DNA from: Afipia sp.
Lineage (GTDB): Bacteria > Pseudomonadota > Alphaproteobacteria > Rhizobiales > Xanthobacteraceae
Assembly (NCBI GenBank): GCA_024508675.1
Contig: JANINQ010000008.1
Location: 1 to 64,000, forward strand
Length of the DNA: 64,000 nucleotides
Reading direction: 5' to 3'
Shown: positions 1 through 8,243 of the stretch, piece by piece
Numbering within the stretch: position 1 is the stretch's first letter
Layout: each line of letters starts with the position of its first letter
Program-made: the position numbers and the translations under genes
Notes under the pieces: generated by a model
Told to the model about the DNA's origin: nothing
Seen by the model: only the letters and a program-made list of their open reading frames with translations
The model's database searches: none

Positions 1-833
1 TGTCGTTCTTCATGTTCACCTTCTTCACCGACCGCGACGGCAAGATGCAGCTCGAGTCGCTGGCGCAGTCGGGTTTCGATCCGCTGTCGCGCACCTGCCG
101 CTTCATGCTCACTGAGGAAGCGCACCACATGTTCGTCGGCGAGACCGGCGTCAGCCGCGTGCTTCAGCGCACCTGCGAGGCGATGAAGGCCGCCGGCATC
201 GAAGATCCGAATGATGTGGAGCGTGTCCGCTCGCTCGGCGTGATCGATCTGCCGACCATGCAGAAGAAGATGAACCTGCACTATTCGCTGTCGCTCGATC
301 TGTTTGGTTCGGAAGTCTCCACCAACGCGGCGAATTTCTACAATGCAGGCCTCAAGGGCCGCTTCCAGGAAACCAAGATCGACGACGATCATCGTCTGAC
401 CAATGACATCTACAAGGTACTCAAGATGGTCGACGGCAAGATCACGCTGGTGGATGAGCCGGCGCTGACCGCGCTCAACATGCGCCTGCGCGACGATTAC
501 ACCGAGGATTGTGCCAAGGGCGTCGAGCGCTGGAACAAGGTGATCGAGAAGGCGGGCGTGAACTTCCGCCTCGAACTGCCGCACACCGCGTTCCATCGCC
601 AGATCGGCGAATTCGCCAATGTGCAGGCGACTCCGAAGGGCATCATCGTCTCCGAGGCCGAATGGATGAAGGTACGCGACGACTATCTGCCGTCAGTGGC
701 GGACGGCGATTTCATTTCGTCGTTGATGGTTCCTGTAAGTGAGCCTGGCAAGTTCGCGAACTGGATCGCCGCACCGAAGGTCGGCATCGACAACAAGCCC
801 GGCGATTTTGAGTATGTGAAGATCGCGGCGTGA
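1..833 (+). CDS. boxB: Benzoyl-CoA 2,3-epoxidase (oxygenase) component BoxB, C-terminal part
   Basis: The reading frame is open from the first base of the window, so this is the C-terminal part (about 276 residues) of a protein that is usually about 475 residues. BoxB is the di-iron oxygenase that, with the reductase BoxA, epoxidises benzoyl-CoA in the aerobic box pathway in the cytoplasm. The visible part carries a helical segment with EEAHHM, compatible with di-iron ligands, and the conserved-looking C-terminal region. The identification leans strongly on the downstream boxA, which is its obligate partner. It lies in the same direction as boxA with 121 bases between them, filled by a palindromic repeat. 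The 5' end, any boxC and the promoter are outside the window. Confidence 0.88.
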   Translation, partial: SFFMFTFFTDRDGKMQLESLAQSGFDPLSRTCRFMLTEEAHHMFVGETGVSRVLQRTCEAMKAAGIEDPNDVERVRSLGVIDLPTMQKKMNLHYSLSLDLFGSEVSTNAANFYNAGLKGRFQETKIDDDHRLTNDIYKVLKMVDGKITLVDEPALTALNMRLRDDYTEDCAKGVERWNKVIEKAGVNFRLELPHTAFHRQIGEFANVQATPKGIIVSEAEWMKVRDDYLPSVADGDFISSLMVPVSEPGKFANWIAAPKVGIDNKPGDFEYVKIAA

Positions 834-846
834 TGATTTCAAATCT

Positions 847-933
847 GTCATGGCCGGGCTTGTCCCGGCCATCCCGATTAACAGGGCATTGTGCCCGCTG
901 GATCGGGATCACCGGGACAAGCCCGGTGATGAC
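847..933. repeat. Palindromic intergenic repeat, copy A (three nested hairpins)
   Basis: A dyad-symmetric element between boxB and boxA. The left arm is itself a perfect hairpin (atggccggg/cccggccat), the right arm is another (caccggg/cccggtg), and the two flank an inner pairing cccgat/atcggg. The outer arms are near mirror images, beginning gtcatggccggg and ending cccggtgatgac. The same outer arms recur at 56104-56190. Elements of this kind are abundant between genes in Bradyrhizobiaceae genomes. Here it would be transcribed inside the box operon, where it could protect boxB mRNA 3' ends or lower read-through into boxA. That role is inferred. Confidence 0.75.
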
Positions 934-954
934 TATTGATGATGTTGACCGGTC

Positions 955-2157
955 ATGACCATGCACGTTGAACTTCTCAAGCAGCACCTCATCGATCCGG
1001 AAATCTGCATTCGCTGCAACACCTGCGAAGAGACGTGTCCGGTCGATGCGGTGACCCATGACGGCAACAACTATGTTGTCGATGCCAGTATCTGCAATCA
1101 CTGCATGGATTGCATTTCGCCGTGCCCTACGGGTTCGATCGACAACTGGCGCGTGGTGACGAAAGCCTATTCCCTTGAGGAGCAGTATTCGTGGGAGGAA
1201 CTGCCGAAACAGGAAGAGGTGGTCGCAAGTCCGGGCGAGGGCGGAGCCGTCGAAGCACTTGAGGATGAAGTTTCAAAACTGCTGGAAGAAGCGCGCAAGG
1301 GCCTCGGCGGCAAACCCGTCGCGCCGCATTCCGCCAGCAAGCCGACGGTCAATCTCTACAACCGCGGCAAGCTCGCGACCGCGACCGTCACCGGCAATTT
1401 CCGGTTGACCGATGCTGCGTCGGATACTGATGTCCGCCATATCATTCTGGATTTCGGCGACCAGCCGTTTCCGGTGCTGGAAGGCCAGAGCATCGGCATT
1501 GTCGCGCCGGGGATCGATGAAAACGGCAAGCCGCATGTGGCGCGGCTCTATTCGGTGGCCAGTCCCCGCGGTGGTGAGAAGCCGAACACCAACAATCTGG
1601 CGCTCACGGTGAAGCGGGAGGACAAGGGCGTCTGTTCGAATTATCTCTGCGATCTTCCGCGTGGCGCCAAGGTAGAAGTCACCGGCCCGTTCGGCGCCAC
1701 CTTCCTGATGCCGGACGATCCCGCCGCCAACATCATCATGATCTGCACCGGGACGGGCTCTGCGCCGTTTCGCGGCTTCACCGAGCGCCGCCGCCGCGCC
1801 ATGCCCGATGCGCCGGGACGTCTGTTGCTGTTCTTCGGCGCGCGGCGTCCTGAAGAGCTGCCGTATTTCGGGCCGCTGCAGAAAGTGCCGGAGAAGCTGC
1901 TCGGCAAATACTTCTGCTATTCACGCGTGCCGGATCAGCCGCGTGTCTATGTGCAGGACCGCATCCGCAGCGAGATGGCGCAGATCGCCACGCTGCTGCG
2001 CGACGACAAGACCCATGTCTATATCTGCGGGCTGAAGGGCATGGAGACCGGCGTCGATGAAGCGTTCGCGGACGCCTGCCGTGCGGCTTCCATCGACTGG
2101 TCGTCGCTCAAGCCGGGAATGCGCGAGAGCGGACGTTATCACGTCGAGACGTATTAA
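955..2157 (+). CDS. boxA: Benzoyl-CoA 2,3-epoxidase reductase component BoxA
   Basis: 400 residues. The N-terminus is a two-cluster ferredoxin domain with cysteines at 18, 21, 24, 28 and 47, 50, 53, 57. A linker of about 70 residues leads to a ferredoxin-NADP reductase module with an FAD-binding [10 protein letters not shown] stretch and a nucleotide-binding [10 protein letters not shown] stretch. This domain order (ferredoxin, then FNR-like flavoprotein) is the hallmark of BoxA, which passes electrons from NADPH to the oxygenase BoxB for aerobic epoxidation of benzoyl-CoA. It follows boxB on the same strand. An in-frame ATG two codons downstream (961) is an equally possible start; neither has a strong Shine-Dalgarno sequence. 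The stop overlaps the convergent GFA gene stop. Confidence 0.93.
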   Translation: MTMHVELLKQHLIDPEICIRCNTCEETCPVDAVTHDGNNYVVDASICNHCMDCISPCPTGSIDNWRVVTKAYSLEEQYSWEELPKQEEVVASPGEGGAVEALEDEVSKLLEEARKGLGGKPVAPHSASKPTVNLYNRGKLATATVTGNFRLTDAASDTDVRHIILDFGDQPFPVLEGQSIGIVAPGIDENGKPHVARLYSVASPRGGEKPNTNNLALTVKREDKGVCSNYLCDLPRGAKVEVTGPFGATFLMPDDPAANIIMICTGTGSAPFRGFTERRRRAMPDAPGRLLLFFGARRPEELPYFGPLQKVPEKLLGKYFCYSRVPDQPRVYVQDRIRSEMAQIATLLRDDKTHVYICGLKGMETGVDEAFADACRAASIDWSSLKPGMRESGRYHVETY

Positions 2158-2573
2158 CCGGTGCCGGGTGTCTCGCCCGGCTGAGTCTCCAGCAGCACTG
2201 TGCTTTCCGGCAGTTTCAGCCAGTGATGCCGCTGTGATGCCCAGAACAAGATTTGGGGTGCTTTGAGCGATGCGTCGGCAAAACATCCCGCCGCGACAAT
2301 AATGTCGTTCGGCTCTGCTTCGACATAGCTGAAGACGTTGGTGCCGCAATCAGGGCAGAAATGGCCCTCGTTCCAGCGCCCGGAATCGCTGCCGCCGCGA
2401 TAGGATTTGTGCGTGCCGGAAACCGTGGCGGCAGACCGTGGAAACACAGCGGCATAGCTGAATGCGCTGCCGCTGCTGCGCTGACATTTGGTGCAACTGC
2501 AGGCATAGACGCCGGACGGCTCGTCCTCGGTCGTGACCGAGAGCTGGCCGCACACGCATGCCGCGGTTCGCAA
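2154..2573 (-). CDS. GFA domain (glutathione-dependent formaldehyde-activating family) zinc protein
   Basis: 139 residues, one GFA (Mss4-like) domain. The zinc-binding cysteines are visible as ACVCG near residue 7, the pair CSCTKC near 26-31 and CPDC near 74-77, the usual pattern of this family. Members bind zinc and some were linked to glutathione adducts, but most have no proven substrate; a formaldehyde role should not be assumed. The start lies 3 bases after the stop of the SDR gene at 2577-3380, so the two are almost certainly one transcript. The stop codon overlaps the stop of boxA on the other strand. Confidence 0.85.
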   Translation of the reverse strand: MRTAACVCGQLSVTTEDEPSGVYACSCTKCQRSSGSAFSYAAVFPRSAATVSGTHKSYRGGSDSGRWNEGHFCPDCGTNVFSYVEAEPNDIIVAAGCFADASLKAPQILFWASQRHHWLKLPESTVLLETQPGETPGTG

Positions 2574-2576
2574 GCG

Positions 2577-3380
2577 TTACTCCCCGGCCACCGGCAGGCT
2601 GAGATTGGCGTAGACGATGCCGCCGTCCACCGCGATGGAGTTGCCGACCACATAGTCGCCGGCGCGCGAGGCGAGATAAACGGCAATGCCCGCCATGTCC
2701 TCCGGCGCGCCGATGCGCTTCGACGGAATTGCCTTCGCAACGTTGTCGCCATGGTCGCGCGCCGCCGTGTTCATGTCGGACTGGAATGCGCCGGGGCAGA
2801 TCGCGGTGACGTTGATGTTGTCCTTGATCAGCTTCGCGGCCATGCGGCGCGTCAGATGGATCACCGCCGCCTTGCTGGCCTGATAGGAATAGGTCTCGAG
2901 CGGATTGACCGAGAGGCCGTCGATCGAGGCGATGTTGATGACCTTGCCCGGCTTCTCGAACGTGGCTGCCGCGCGCAGCGGCTTTGCGAGCGCCTTGGTC
3001 AGGAAGAACAGTGATTTGACATTGAGGTTCATCACCTTGTCCCAACCGGCTTCCGGGAATTCGTCGAACGCCGCACCCCAGGCCGCGCCAGCGTTGTTGA
3101 CCAGGATGTCGAGCTTCGGCTCGCGCTTCATGATCTCTTCGGCGAGCTTGTTGCAGCCTTCGACGGTGGACATGTCGATGGGAAGCGCGATGCACTCGCC
3201 GTCATAGGCGGCGGTCAGTTCCTTCGCGGTCTCTTCGCACGGTCCGGCCTTGCGCGCGGTGATGTAGACCTTCGATGCGCCAAAGGCGAGAAAGCCGCCC
3301 GCGATCATCTTGCCGATGCCGCGCGAGCCGCCGGTGACGAGGGCGACGCGGCCCTTGAGCGAGAACATATCCTTGAACAT
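2577..3380 (-). CDS. SDR family NAD(P)-dependent oxidoreductase
   Basis: 267 residues, a classical short-chain dehydrogenase/reductase. The cofactor-binding TGGSRGIG is at residues 16-23, NNAG follows in the middle, and the catalytic Ser (IASIDG) and Tyr/Lys (YSYQASK) are in place. It ends in the usual PGAFQSDM and VVGNSIAVDGG region. The substrate is not evident; 3-oxoacyl or cyclic alcohol substrates are both possible. A good ribosome-binding site (aggaggc) lies just upstream of the ATG at 3380. The GFA gene follows immediately, suggesting a two-gene operon. Confidence 0.88.
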   Translation of the reverse strand: MFKDMFSLKGRVALVTGGSRGIGKMIAGGFLAFGASKVYITARKAGPCEETAKELTAAYDGECIALPIDMSTVEGCNKLAEEIMKREPKLDILVNNAGAAWGAAFDEFPEAGWDKVMNLNVKSLFFLTKALAKPLRAAATFEKPGKVINIASIDGLSVNPLETYSYQASKAAVIHLTRRMAAKLIKDNINVTAICPGAFQSDMNTAARDHGDNVAKAIPSKRIGAPEDMAGIAVYLASRAGDYVVGNSIAVDGGIVYANLSLPVAGE

Positions 3381-3468
3381 GGTGCCTCCTGTTGCTTTGG
3401 CGGCGATATAGCGCCAGCAGCACGCAGCGAGTCAAGGAAGGCGGAATTGCAGTTTGTTTGAAACGGGC

Positions 3469-4533
3469 TTACGCCGCATCCACCCGGCGGAAGCCGTTCC
3501 ACATTGCCGTCGCGGCGCCGGAGGTGAGCACCGAGAGGAAGCGCGCGTTCTGGTAGTTGCCGTTCAGCGAGATGCGCGGCAGCGCGGTGGGATGTTCGGC
3601 GTTCTCGGCAAAGACCATGCCCGGGCGTGTGGTGACGGCAGTCGTAAATCCGAATTCGCGCGCCATGGCGAATTCGCGGGCCGCGGCCGCTGTCTTGTCG
3701 CCGTAGGGATAGGCGAAGTGGCGTGCACTTTTCTGCAGCCTGCTTTCGATCCGCTCGCGGCTGATCCGCATTTCGCAGGCGGCATTGATGTCGCTTTCCC
3801 GCGCCAGGTTGCAATGACTGATGGTGTGCGCGCCGATGGTCACCAGCGGGTCGCCGGCGAATGATTTCAGCTCGCTCCACGACATGCAGAGTTCGCGCGC
3901 GATGACTGTGTCGTCGATGCCGTGCCGGGTGCAGAGTTCGCTCACGGCGCGCTGAACTTCGGTGTCGTTTCGCAGGGTGCGCAGCCAGTCGTGAATTTGG
4001 TTGAAGGCCTGCTGCTTGGCAGCGGCATCGCCGGCGGGGAGCTTGAGCACTTCGCCGTCGCGGATGATCTCGATTGCGCGCGCCCTGGCGACGACACGTT
4101 CCAGCGCCACCCACCACAGCCGTCCGGTGCCTTCGGCGAAATCGCTGGCGACATACACCGTGAACGGCGCCTTGTATTCGCGCATCACCGGCAGGGCATG
4201 GTCCCGGTTGTCGCGATAGCCGTCATCGAAGGTGAAGCAGGCAAAGCGGCGGGCAAAATCGCGCTCGTGCATCCGGCGATGCGCTTCGTCCATCGACACG
4301 ATATCCACGCCGAGCGCACGGACATGCGCCAGGACTTCGCGCAGGAAGTCCGGTGTGATTTCCAGATGCCGGTTGGGCTGGAACATATCGTCGCGGGCGG
4401 GTCGAACGTGGTGCAGCATGAAGATGGTGCCGACGCCGGCCAGCAGCGGCCGCAGCACGTGGTGCGCGCCGGTGTAGTAGAGCGCGTCGAGGCCTGCGCG
4501 AATGACGTTATTGCGTAGCTGCTTCATGGCCAT
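3469..4533 (-). CDS. Polysaccharide deacetylase (NodB-like, CE4) family protein
   Basis: 354 residues. The NodB-type motif TFDDGYRDN carries the metal-binding aspartates, and a second motif FAYPYGDK matches the family. A hydrophobic stretch near the N-terminus and HHVR at about residue 41 precede the catalytic domain; there is no clear cleavable signal. Such enzymes remove N- or O-acetyl groups from chitin-like, peptidoglycan or exopolysaccharide chains. About 150 residues between the FDDGY motif and the FAYPYGD motif form a long insertion containing a WWVALERV segment, seen in the exopolysaccharide-associated subgroup. It stands alone, divergent from the OmpA-like gene at 4746. Its substrate cannot be read from the sequence. 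Confidence 0.85.
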   Translation of the reverse strand: MAMKQLRNNVIRAGLDALYYTGAHHVLRPLLAGVGTIFMLHHVRPARDDMFQPNRHLEITPDFLREVLAHVRALGVDIVSMDEAHRRMHERDFARRFACFTFDDGYRDNRDHALPVMREYKAPFTVYVASDFAEGTGRLWWVALERVVARARAIEIIRDGEVLKLPAGDAAAKQQAFNQIHDWLRTLRNDTEVQRAVSELCTRHGIDDTVIARELCMSWSELKSFAGDPLVTIGAHTISHCNLARESDINAACEMRISRERIESRLQKSARHFAYPYGDKTAAAAREFAMAREFGFTTAVTTRPGMVFAENAEHPTALPRISLNGNYQNARFLSVLTSGAATAMWNGFRRVDAA

Positions 4534-4745
4534 GGCTTACCGGTCAATGGCTTGGGCCGGTCATTCGGGGGTCCGGCTGGAAGATGTGGCAGAAACGGCT
4601 GAACAAACGGTTATCCGGAGGGTTGAAACAGCTTCATCGGCGGAGGGCCGCAGGCCGCTTTCCGGCACGGCAGGCTTGTTCATTTCCAGTTTGACACCTT
4701 CGCAAGGGTTTGTTTTGTCTGCATTCCGTCAGGCAAAGGTCCGGG

Positions 4746-6140
4746 ATGAACCGTTTAGCGAGTTGGGCACGGAAGTGGTGGCCGGGGTTGATTCCCCTCG
4801 TTGTGCTATGGATCGCCGCGATCTGGAATGGCACCGCGCCCCTCGAGGCGGACCTTGCCGGGCGCGCAACGGCGGCACTGAAGGATACGGTGCTGGACAA
4901 GACCAGCATCGCCGTCTCCGGGCGCGACGTTAAGCTGTCGGCCAAGGCTTTCTCGGAAGAAGGCCGCCGCAGCGCCACCTCGCAGGTCGAGGCTGTTACC
5001 GGCGTGCGGCTGGTCAACGACAACACCAGCCTGATCCCCGAAGCCAAGCCGTTCGTGTGGTCGATCGAGCGCGACGTGGTTCGGGTCACGCTCGGTGGTG
5101 ACGCGCCCCTTCCGGCGATCAAGTCCAAGCTGGCGGAAGCCGCCCGCGCTGCGCTCAAGGGCACCGAAATCTCGGACCGGATGACGCTGGCGCGGGGTGC
5201 GCCGCCGAGGTTCGACAACGCCGCGCTGCTGCTGATCGATCAGGTGAGCCGGCTCAAGGACGGCAAGATCGTCCTCAGCGACACCAGCGTCAGCCTGACC
5301 GGGATGGCGCGGGAACTCGGCAACCGCGAAGCGATCCAGGCTGCGCTGAAGAATCTTCCCGAAGGCTATTCGGTGAAGGAGAACACGATCAAGGCGCCGC
5401 CTTATGTCTTCCAGGCGAACAAGGACCCGGTGGCGAACACGGTCACGCTCGCCGGTTATGTGCCGGACAACAATGTGCATGCGGCGATTGTCGCGGCGGT
5501 CGGCCGCAAGTTCTTCTCCGAAAAGCTGGTGGACAATCTGAAGGCAAGCGTTGGCGCGCCGCAGGGCTTCCAGAACGCGGCGGTGGCGGCGCTCGGCGCG
5601 TTGTCGCGGGTTTCGACCGGATCGCTCGTGATGTCGGATCGCGAAGTGAAGCTGTCGGGTGATGCGCTCTACGCTGTGGCTGCTGACCAGATCAAAGGTT
5701 CGATCGGCGGAGAATTGCCGCAGGGCTGGACGGCCAAGGCGGAAGTTTCGGTCAAACCGGTCGCCAGCGCGGTCGATCCGACGGTCTGCCAGCAATTGTT
5801 CTTCGAACTGCTGGGCAAGGCGAAAATCAGGTTCGACTCCGGAAAGGCGACGATCGACAAGGACTCCATGGGCCTGCTCGACAAGCTGATCGAGACGGCG
5901 CTGCGCTGTCCCACCGCGAATATTGAAGTCGCCGGTCACACGGATAGCGATGGCGACAGCAACGGCAACATGGCGCTGTCGGAGAAGCGGGCGCAGGCTG
6001 TGGCGGACTATCTGGTCAAGGCCGGCTTGCCGACGGACCGGCTGAAAGCGGTTGGCTACGGCAGCACGCAGCCCGTTGCCGCCAACGATACTGACGAAGG
6101 CAAGGCGAAGAACCGCCGCATCGATTTTGTGGTGAAATAG
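4746..6140 (+). CDS. OmpA family protein with N-terminal membrane anchor
   Basis: 464 residues from the ATG at 4746 (MNRLASWARKWWPG), which has aaaggt upstream; a longer frame from 4710 is less likely. One transmembrane segment lies near residues 11-27, followed by about 300 residues of repeated BON-like alpha/beta units (RDVKLSAKAFSEEG, DTSVSLTGMA, DREVKLSGDA). The C-terminus is an OmpA/MotB peptidoglycan-binding domain with FDSGKATID, VAGHTDSDGD and NRRIDFVV. It likely sits in the inner membrane and reaches the peptidoglycan. The next gene starts 2 bases after the stop, so they are co-transcribed. Confidence 0.88.
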   Translation: MNRLASWARKWWPGLIPLVVLWIAAIWNGTAPLEADLAGRATAALKDTVLDKTSIAVSGRDVKLSAKAFSEEGRRSATSQVEAVTGVRLVNDNTSLIPEAKPFVWSIERDVVRVTLGGDAPLPAIKSKLAEAARAALKGTEISDRMTLARGAPPRFDNAALLLIDQVSRLKDGKIVLSDTSVSLTGMARELGNREAIQAALKNLPEGYSVKENTIKAPPYVFQANKDPVANTVTLAGYVPDNNVHAAIVAAVGRKFFSEKLVDNLKASVGAPQGFQNAAVAALGALSRVSTGSLVMSDREVKLSGDALYAVAADQIKGSIGGELPQGWTAKAEVSVKPVASAVDPTVCQQLFFELLGKAKIRFDSGKATIDKDSMGLLDKLIETALRCPTANIEVAGHTDSDGDSNGNMALSEKRAQAVADYLVKAGLPTDRLKAVGYGSTQPVAANDTDEGKAKNRRIDFVVK

Positions 6141-6142
6141 GC

Positions 6143-6445
6143 ATGATCTATCTCGCGACATTCAACTGGGGCTGGCTGCTGGCGTCGGGCATACTCGGCC
6201 TCGCCATGGGCTGGATCGCCGTCGTGCAGCGCGGACAGGGCTGGTCGGTTGTGACGCTGCGCAAGTTCGTGGTGCTGATCGCGGGACTGGTTCTCGCTTC
6301 GGTGTTTCACTTCGCACCCGGCCGCTTCGGCTACTGGCTGGACCTCGCCCTTGCCATGCTTGCGGCCTATGTCGTGGGCTGCGCCATCGGCTCGTGGCTG
6401 CGCAATCTCGTGATCTCACGGCCTGCACCCGCGGTTGACGCATGA
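6143..6445 (+). CDS. Small inner-membrane protein of unknown function
   Basis: 100 residues with three hydrophobic segments (about 6-24, 38-55 and 66-86) and no recognised domain. The gene starts 2 bases after the OmpA-like stop and its own last 4 bases overlap the start of the DinB-like gene, so it is the middle member of a tight three-gene unit. The tight packing with an OmpA/BON protein suggests a role in the cell envelope, but this is only inferred from position. Confidence 0.75.
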   Translation: MIYLATFNWGWLLASGILGLAMGWIAVVQRGQGWSVVTLRKFVVLIAGLVLASVFHFAPGRFGYWLDLALAMLAAYVVGCAIGSWLRNLVISRPAPAVDA

Positions 6446-6963
6446 GCGGACTTGTCGCGCATTACCGGATGCTGGGCCATTACAATGCGTGGGCCAACAG
6501 CCGTCTCTATGATGCAGCCGCGGGTCTCGACGAGGCGCAATACAAGGCCGATCGCGGCGCTTTCTTCAAATCCGTCCACGGCACGCTGAACCATCTCTTG
6601 GCAACCGATCGCATCTGGATGAAGCGCTTCACCGGCGAGGGCGATGCGCCGGACCGGCTCGACGCTATCCTGTGCGAGACGTTCGAGGCTTTGCGCGCCG
6701 CGCGTCAGGCCGAAGATGCCCGCATTGTGGCCTATATCGAAGGCCTCGATGAAGCCCGGATCGCCGGAACGATTTCCTATCGCCGTGTCTCAAGCCCCGA
6801 AGAATTCGTGCAGGAACTGGCGCCTGCCCTGGCGCACTGGTTCAACCACCAGACCCATCATCGCGGCCAGACGCATGCGCTTTTGACAGGGCTCGGACAA
6901 CGGTCGGTTGAGCTGGACCTGCTGTTTTTTCAGCGCGAGCAGGCCAAATCGGCAGCAGCGTAG
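6442..6963 (+). CDS. DinB family protein (putative metal-dependent enzyme)
   Basis: 173 residues forming the four-helix DinB fold. The putative metal-binding histidines are in HGTLNHLLATDRIW (about residues 48-61) and in FNHQTHHRGQ (about 134-143), the two places where the family carries its His triad. DinB-like proteins include damage-inducible proteins and thiol-dependent transferases; the specific reaction here is unknown. The ATG overlaps the previous stop by 4 bases, which fixes the start and indicates translational coupling. Confidence 0.88.
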   Translation: MSGLVAHYRMLGHYNAWANSRLYDAAAGLDEAQYKADRGAFFKSVHGTLNHLLATDRIWMKRFTGEGDAPDRLDAILCETFEALRAARQAEDARIVAYIEGLDEARIAGTISYRRVSSPEEFVQELAPALAHWFNHQTHHRGQTHALLTGLGQRSVELDLLFFQREQAKSAAA

Positions 6964-7130
6964 GCATGACGTCTTCGTGACGCATTGCGGTGCGGGACGA
7001 AACAGTATTCTTAATGTGACTTCCAGCCCGTGAATGGGTTCAAATCGGCGTCGCCGCCCTCGCGGTTGCGCTGCCGGTCTGCTAGGACAGCATGGCCGGG
7101 ACAAGTGCTTGCTGGAATTTTGAGGTCTGG

Positions 7131-8186
7131 ATGCTGGAGACACTGCGCGGGGCCATCGCGTACATGCGCGAGAAGCAAATCCTGCACAAGCTTGGTGTCG
7201 CGATCAGCATCGCGATTATCGCGACGGCTTGCTACATCCTCTATCACATGCTGCAGGGGCTCGATGTCGATGACCTCTATTCGGCCCTGCGCGAAACCGA
7301 GATCAGGACCATCGTTCTGGCAGGGCTTTGCGTCGCGGCAGGCTATTTCACGCTGACATTCTACGACCTGTTTGCGTTGCGTGCGATCGGCCGCACCAAT
7401 GTGCCTTACCGGGTGGCGGCCTTCGCCGGCTTCACCAGCTATTCGATTGGCCACAATGTCGGCGCCAGTGTCTTCACCGGCGGCGTGGTGCGCTATCGCA
7501 TCTATTCCGCCTGGGACCTTTCGGCGGTGGATGTCGCGAAGGTCTGCTTCCTCGCCGGATTGACGTTCTGGCTCGGCAACGCGGCGGTGCTCGGCCTCGG
7601 CGTCGCCTATCATCCGGAAGCGGCGGCCTCCATCGACAAGCTGCCGGTCTGGCTCAACCGCCTCGCGGCGATCTGCATCCTGATCTGTCTGTTTGCCTAT
7701 GTGGTGTGGGTCTGGATGAAACCGCGCGAAGTCGGCCGCGGGAGCTGGTCGGTGTTCCTTCCCGGTGGTCCGCTGACATTGCTGCAGATCATGATTGGCA
7801 TTGTCGATCTCGGCTTCTGCGCGCTGGCGATGTATATCCTCGTTCCCGATGAACCTCATGTCGGGTTTGTCGTTGTCGCGGTGATTTTCGTGTCGGCGAC
7901 GCTGCTTGGATTTGCCAGCCATTCGCCGGGCGGTCTCGGTGTGTTCGATGCCGCGATGCTGGTCGGCCTGTTTCAGTTCGATCGCGAAGAGCTGCTGGCG
8001 GGCATGCTGCTGTTCCGGGTGCTCTACTATCTGGTGCCCTTTATTCTTTCTGTCATCTTGCTCTCGCTTCGGGAGCTTATTGTCGGCCTTCGGGCGAAGC
8101 GGGTGTCGGCTGCCTTGCGACGGCTGGACGAAGCTGCAAAGCCCGGCCAGGGATCGCCTCACGGCTCGGGATCTCCGGTTTCGTAA
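7131..8186 (+). CDS. UPF0104 / lysylphosphatidylglycerol synthase-type integral membrane protein
   Basis: 351 residues from the ATG at 7131, chosen because gagg sits 5 bases upstream; an ATG at 7092 would add 13 residues. The protein has about eight transmembrane segments and the family features YSIGHNVGASVFTGGVVRYR and FASHSPGGLGVFDA, which match the flippase-like membrane domain of MprF relatives. The cytoplasmic aminoacyltransferase domain of true MprF is absent, so this is not an aminoacyl-phosphatidylglycerol synthase. A lipid-transport or glycolipid role is possible. It is followed by the PhoR-like kinase 57 bases later on the same strand. Confidence 0.85.
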   Translation: MLETLRGAIAYMREKQILHKLGVAISIAIIATACYILYHMLQGLDVDDLYSALRETEIRTIVLAGLCVAAGYFTLTFYDLFALRAIGRTNVPYRVAAFAGFTSYSIGHNVGASVFTGGVVRYRIYSAWDLSAVDVAKVCFLAGLTFWLGNAAVLGLGVAYHPEAAASIDKLPVWLNRLAAICILICLFAYVVWVWMKPREVGRGSWSVFLPGGPLTLLQIMIGIVDLGFCALAMYILVPDEPHVGFVVVAVIFVSATLLGFASHSPGGLGVFDAAMLVGLFQFDREELLAGMLLFRVLYYLVPFILSVILLSLRELIVGLRAKRVSAALRRLDEAAKPGQGSPHGSGSPVS

Positions 8187-8243
8187 CGGAAGCTGGCATC
8201 ATCTCGTGCCGGGGCGAGTACGAGCGCGAAACAGGTGCGGCGC

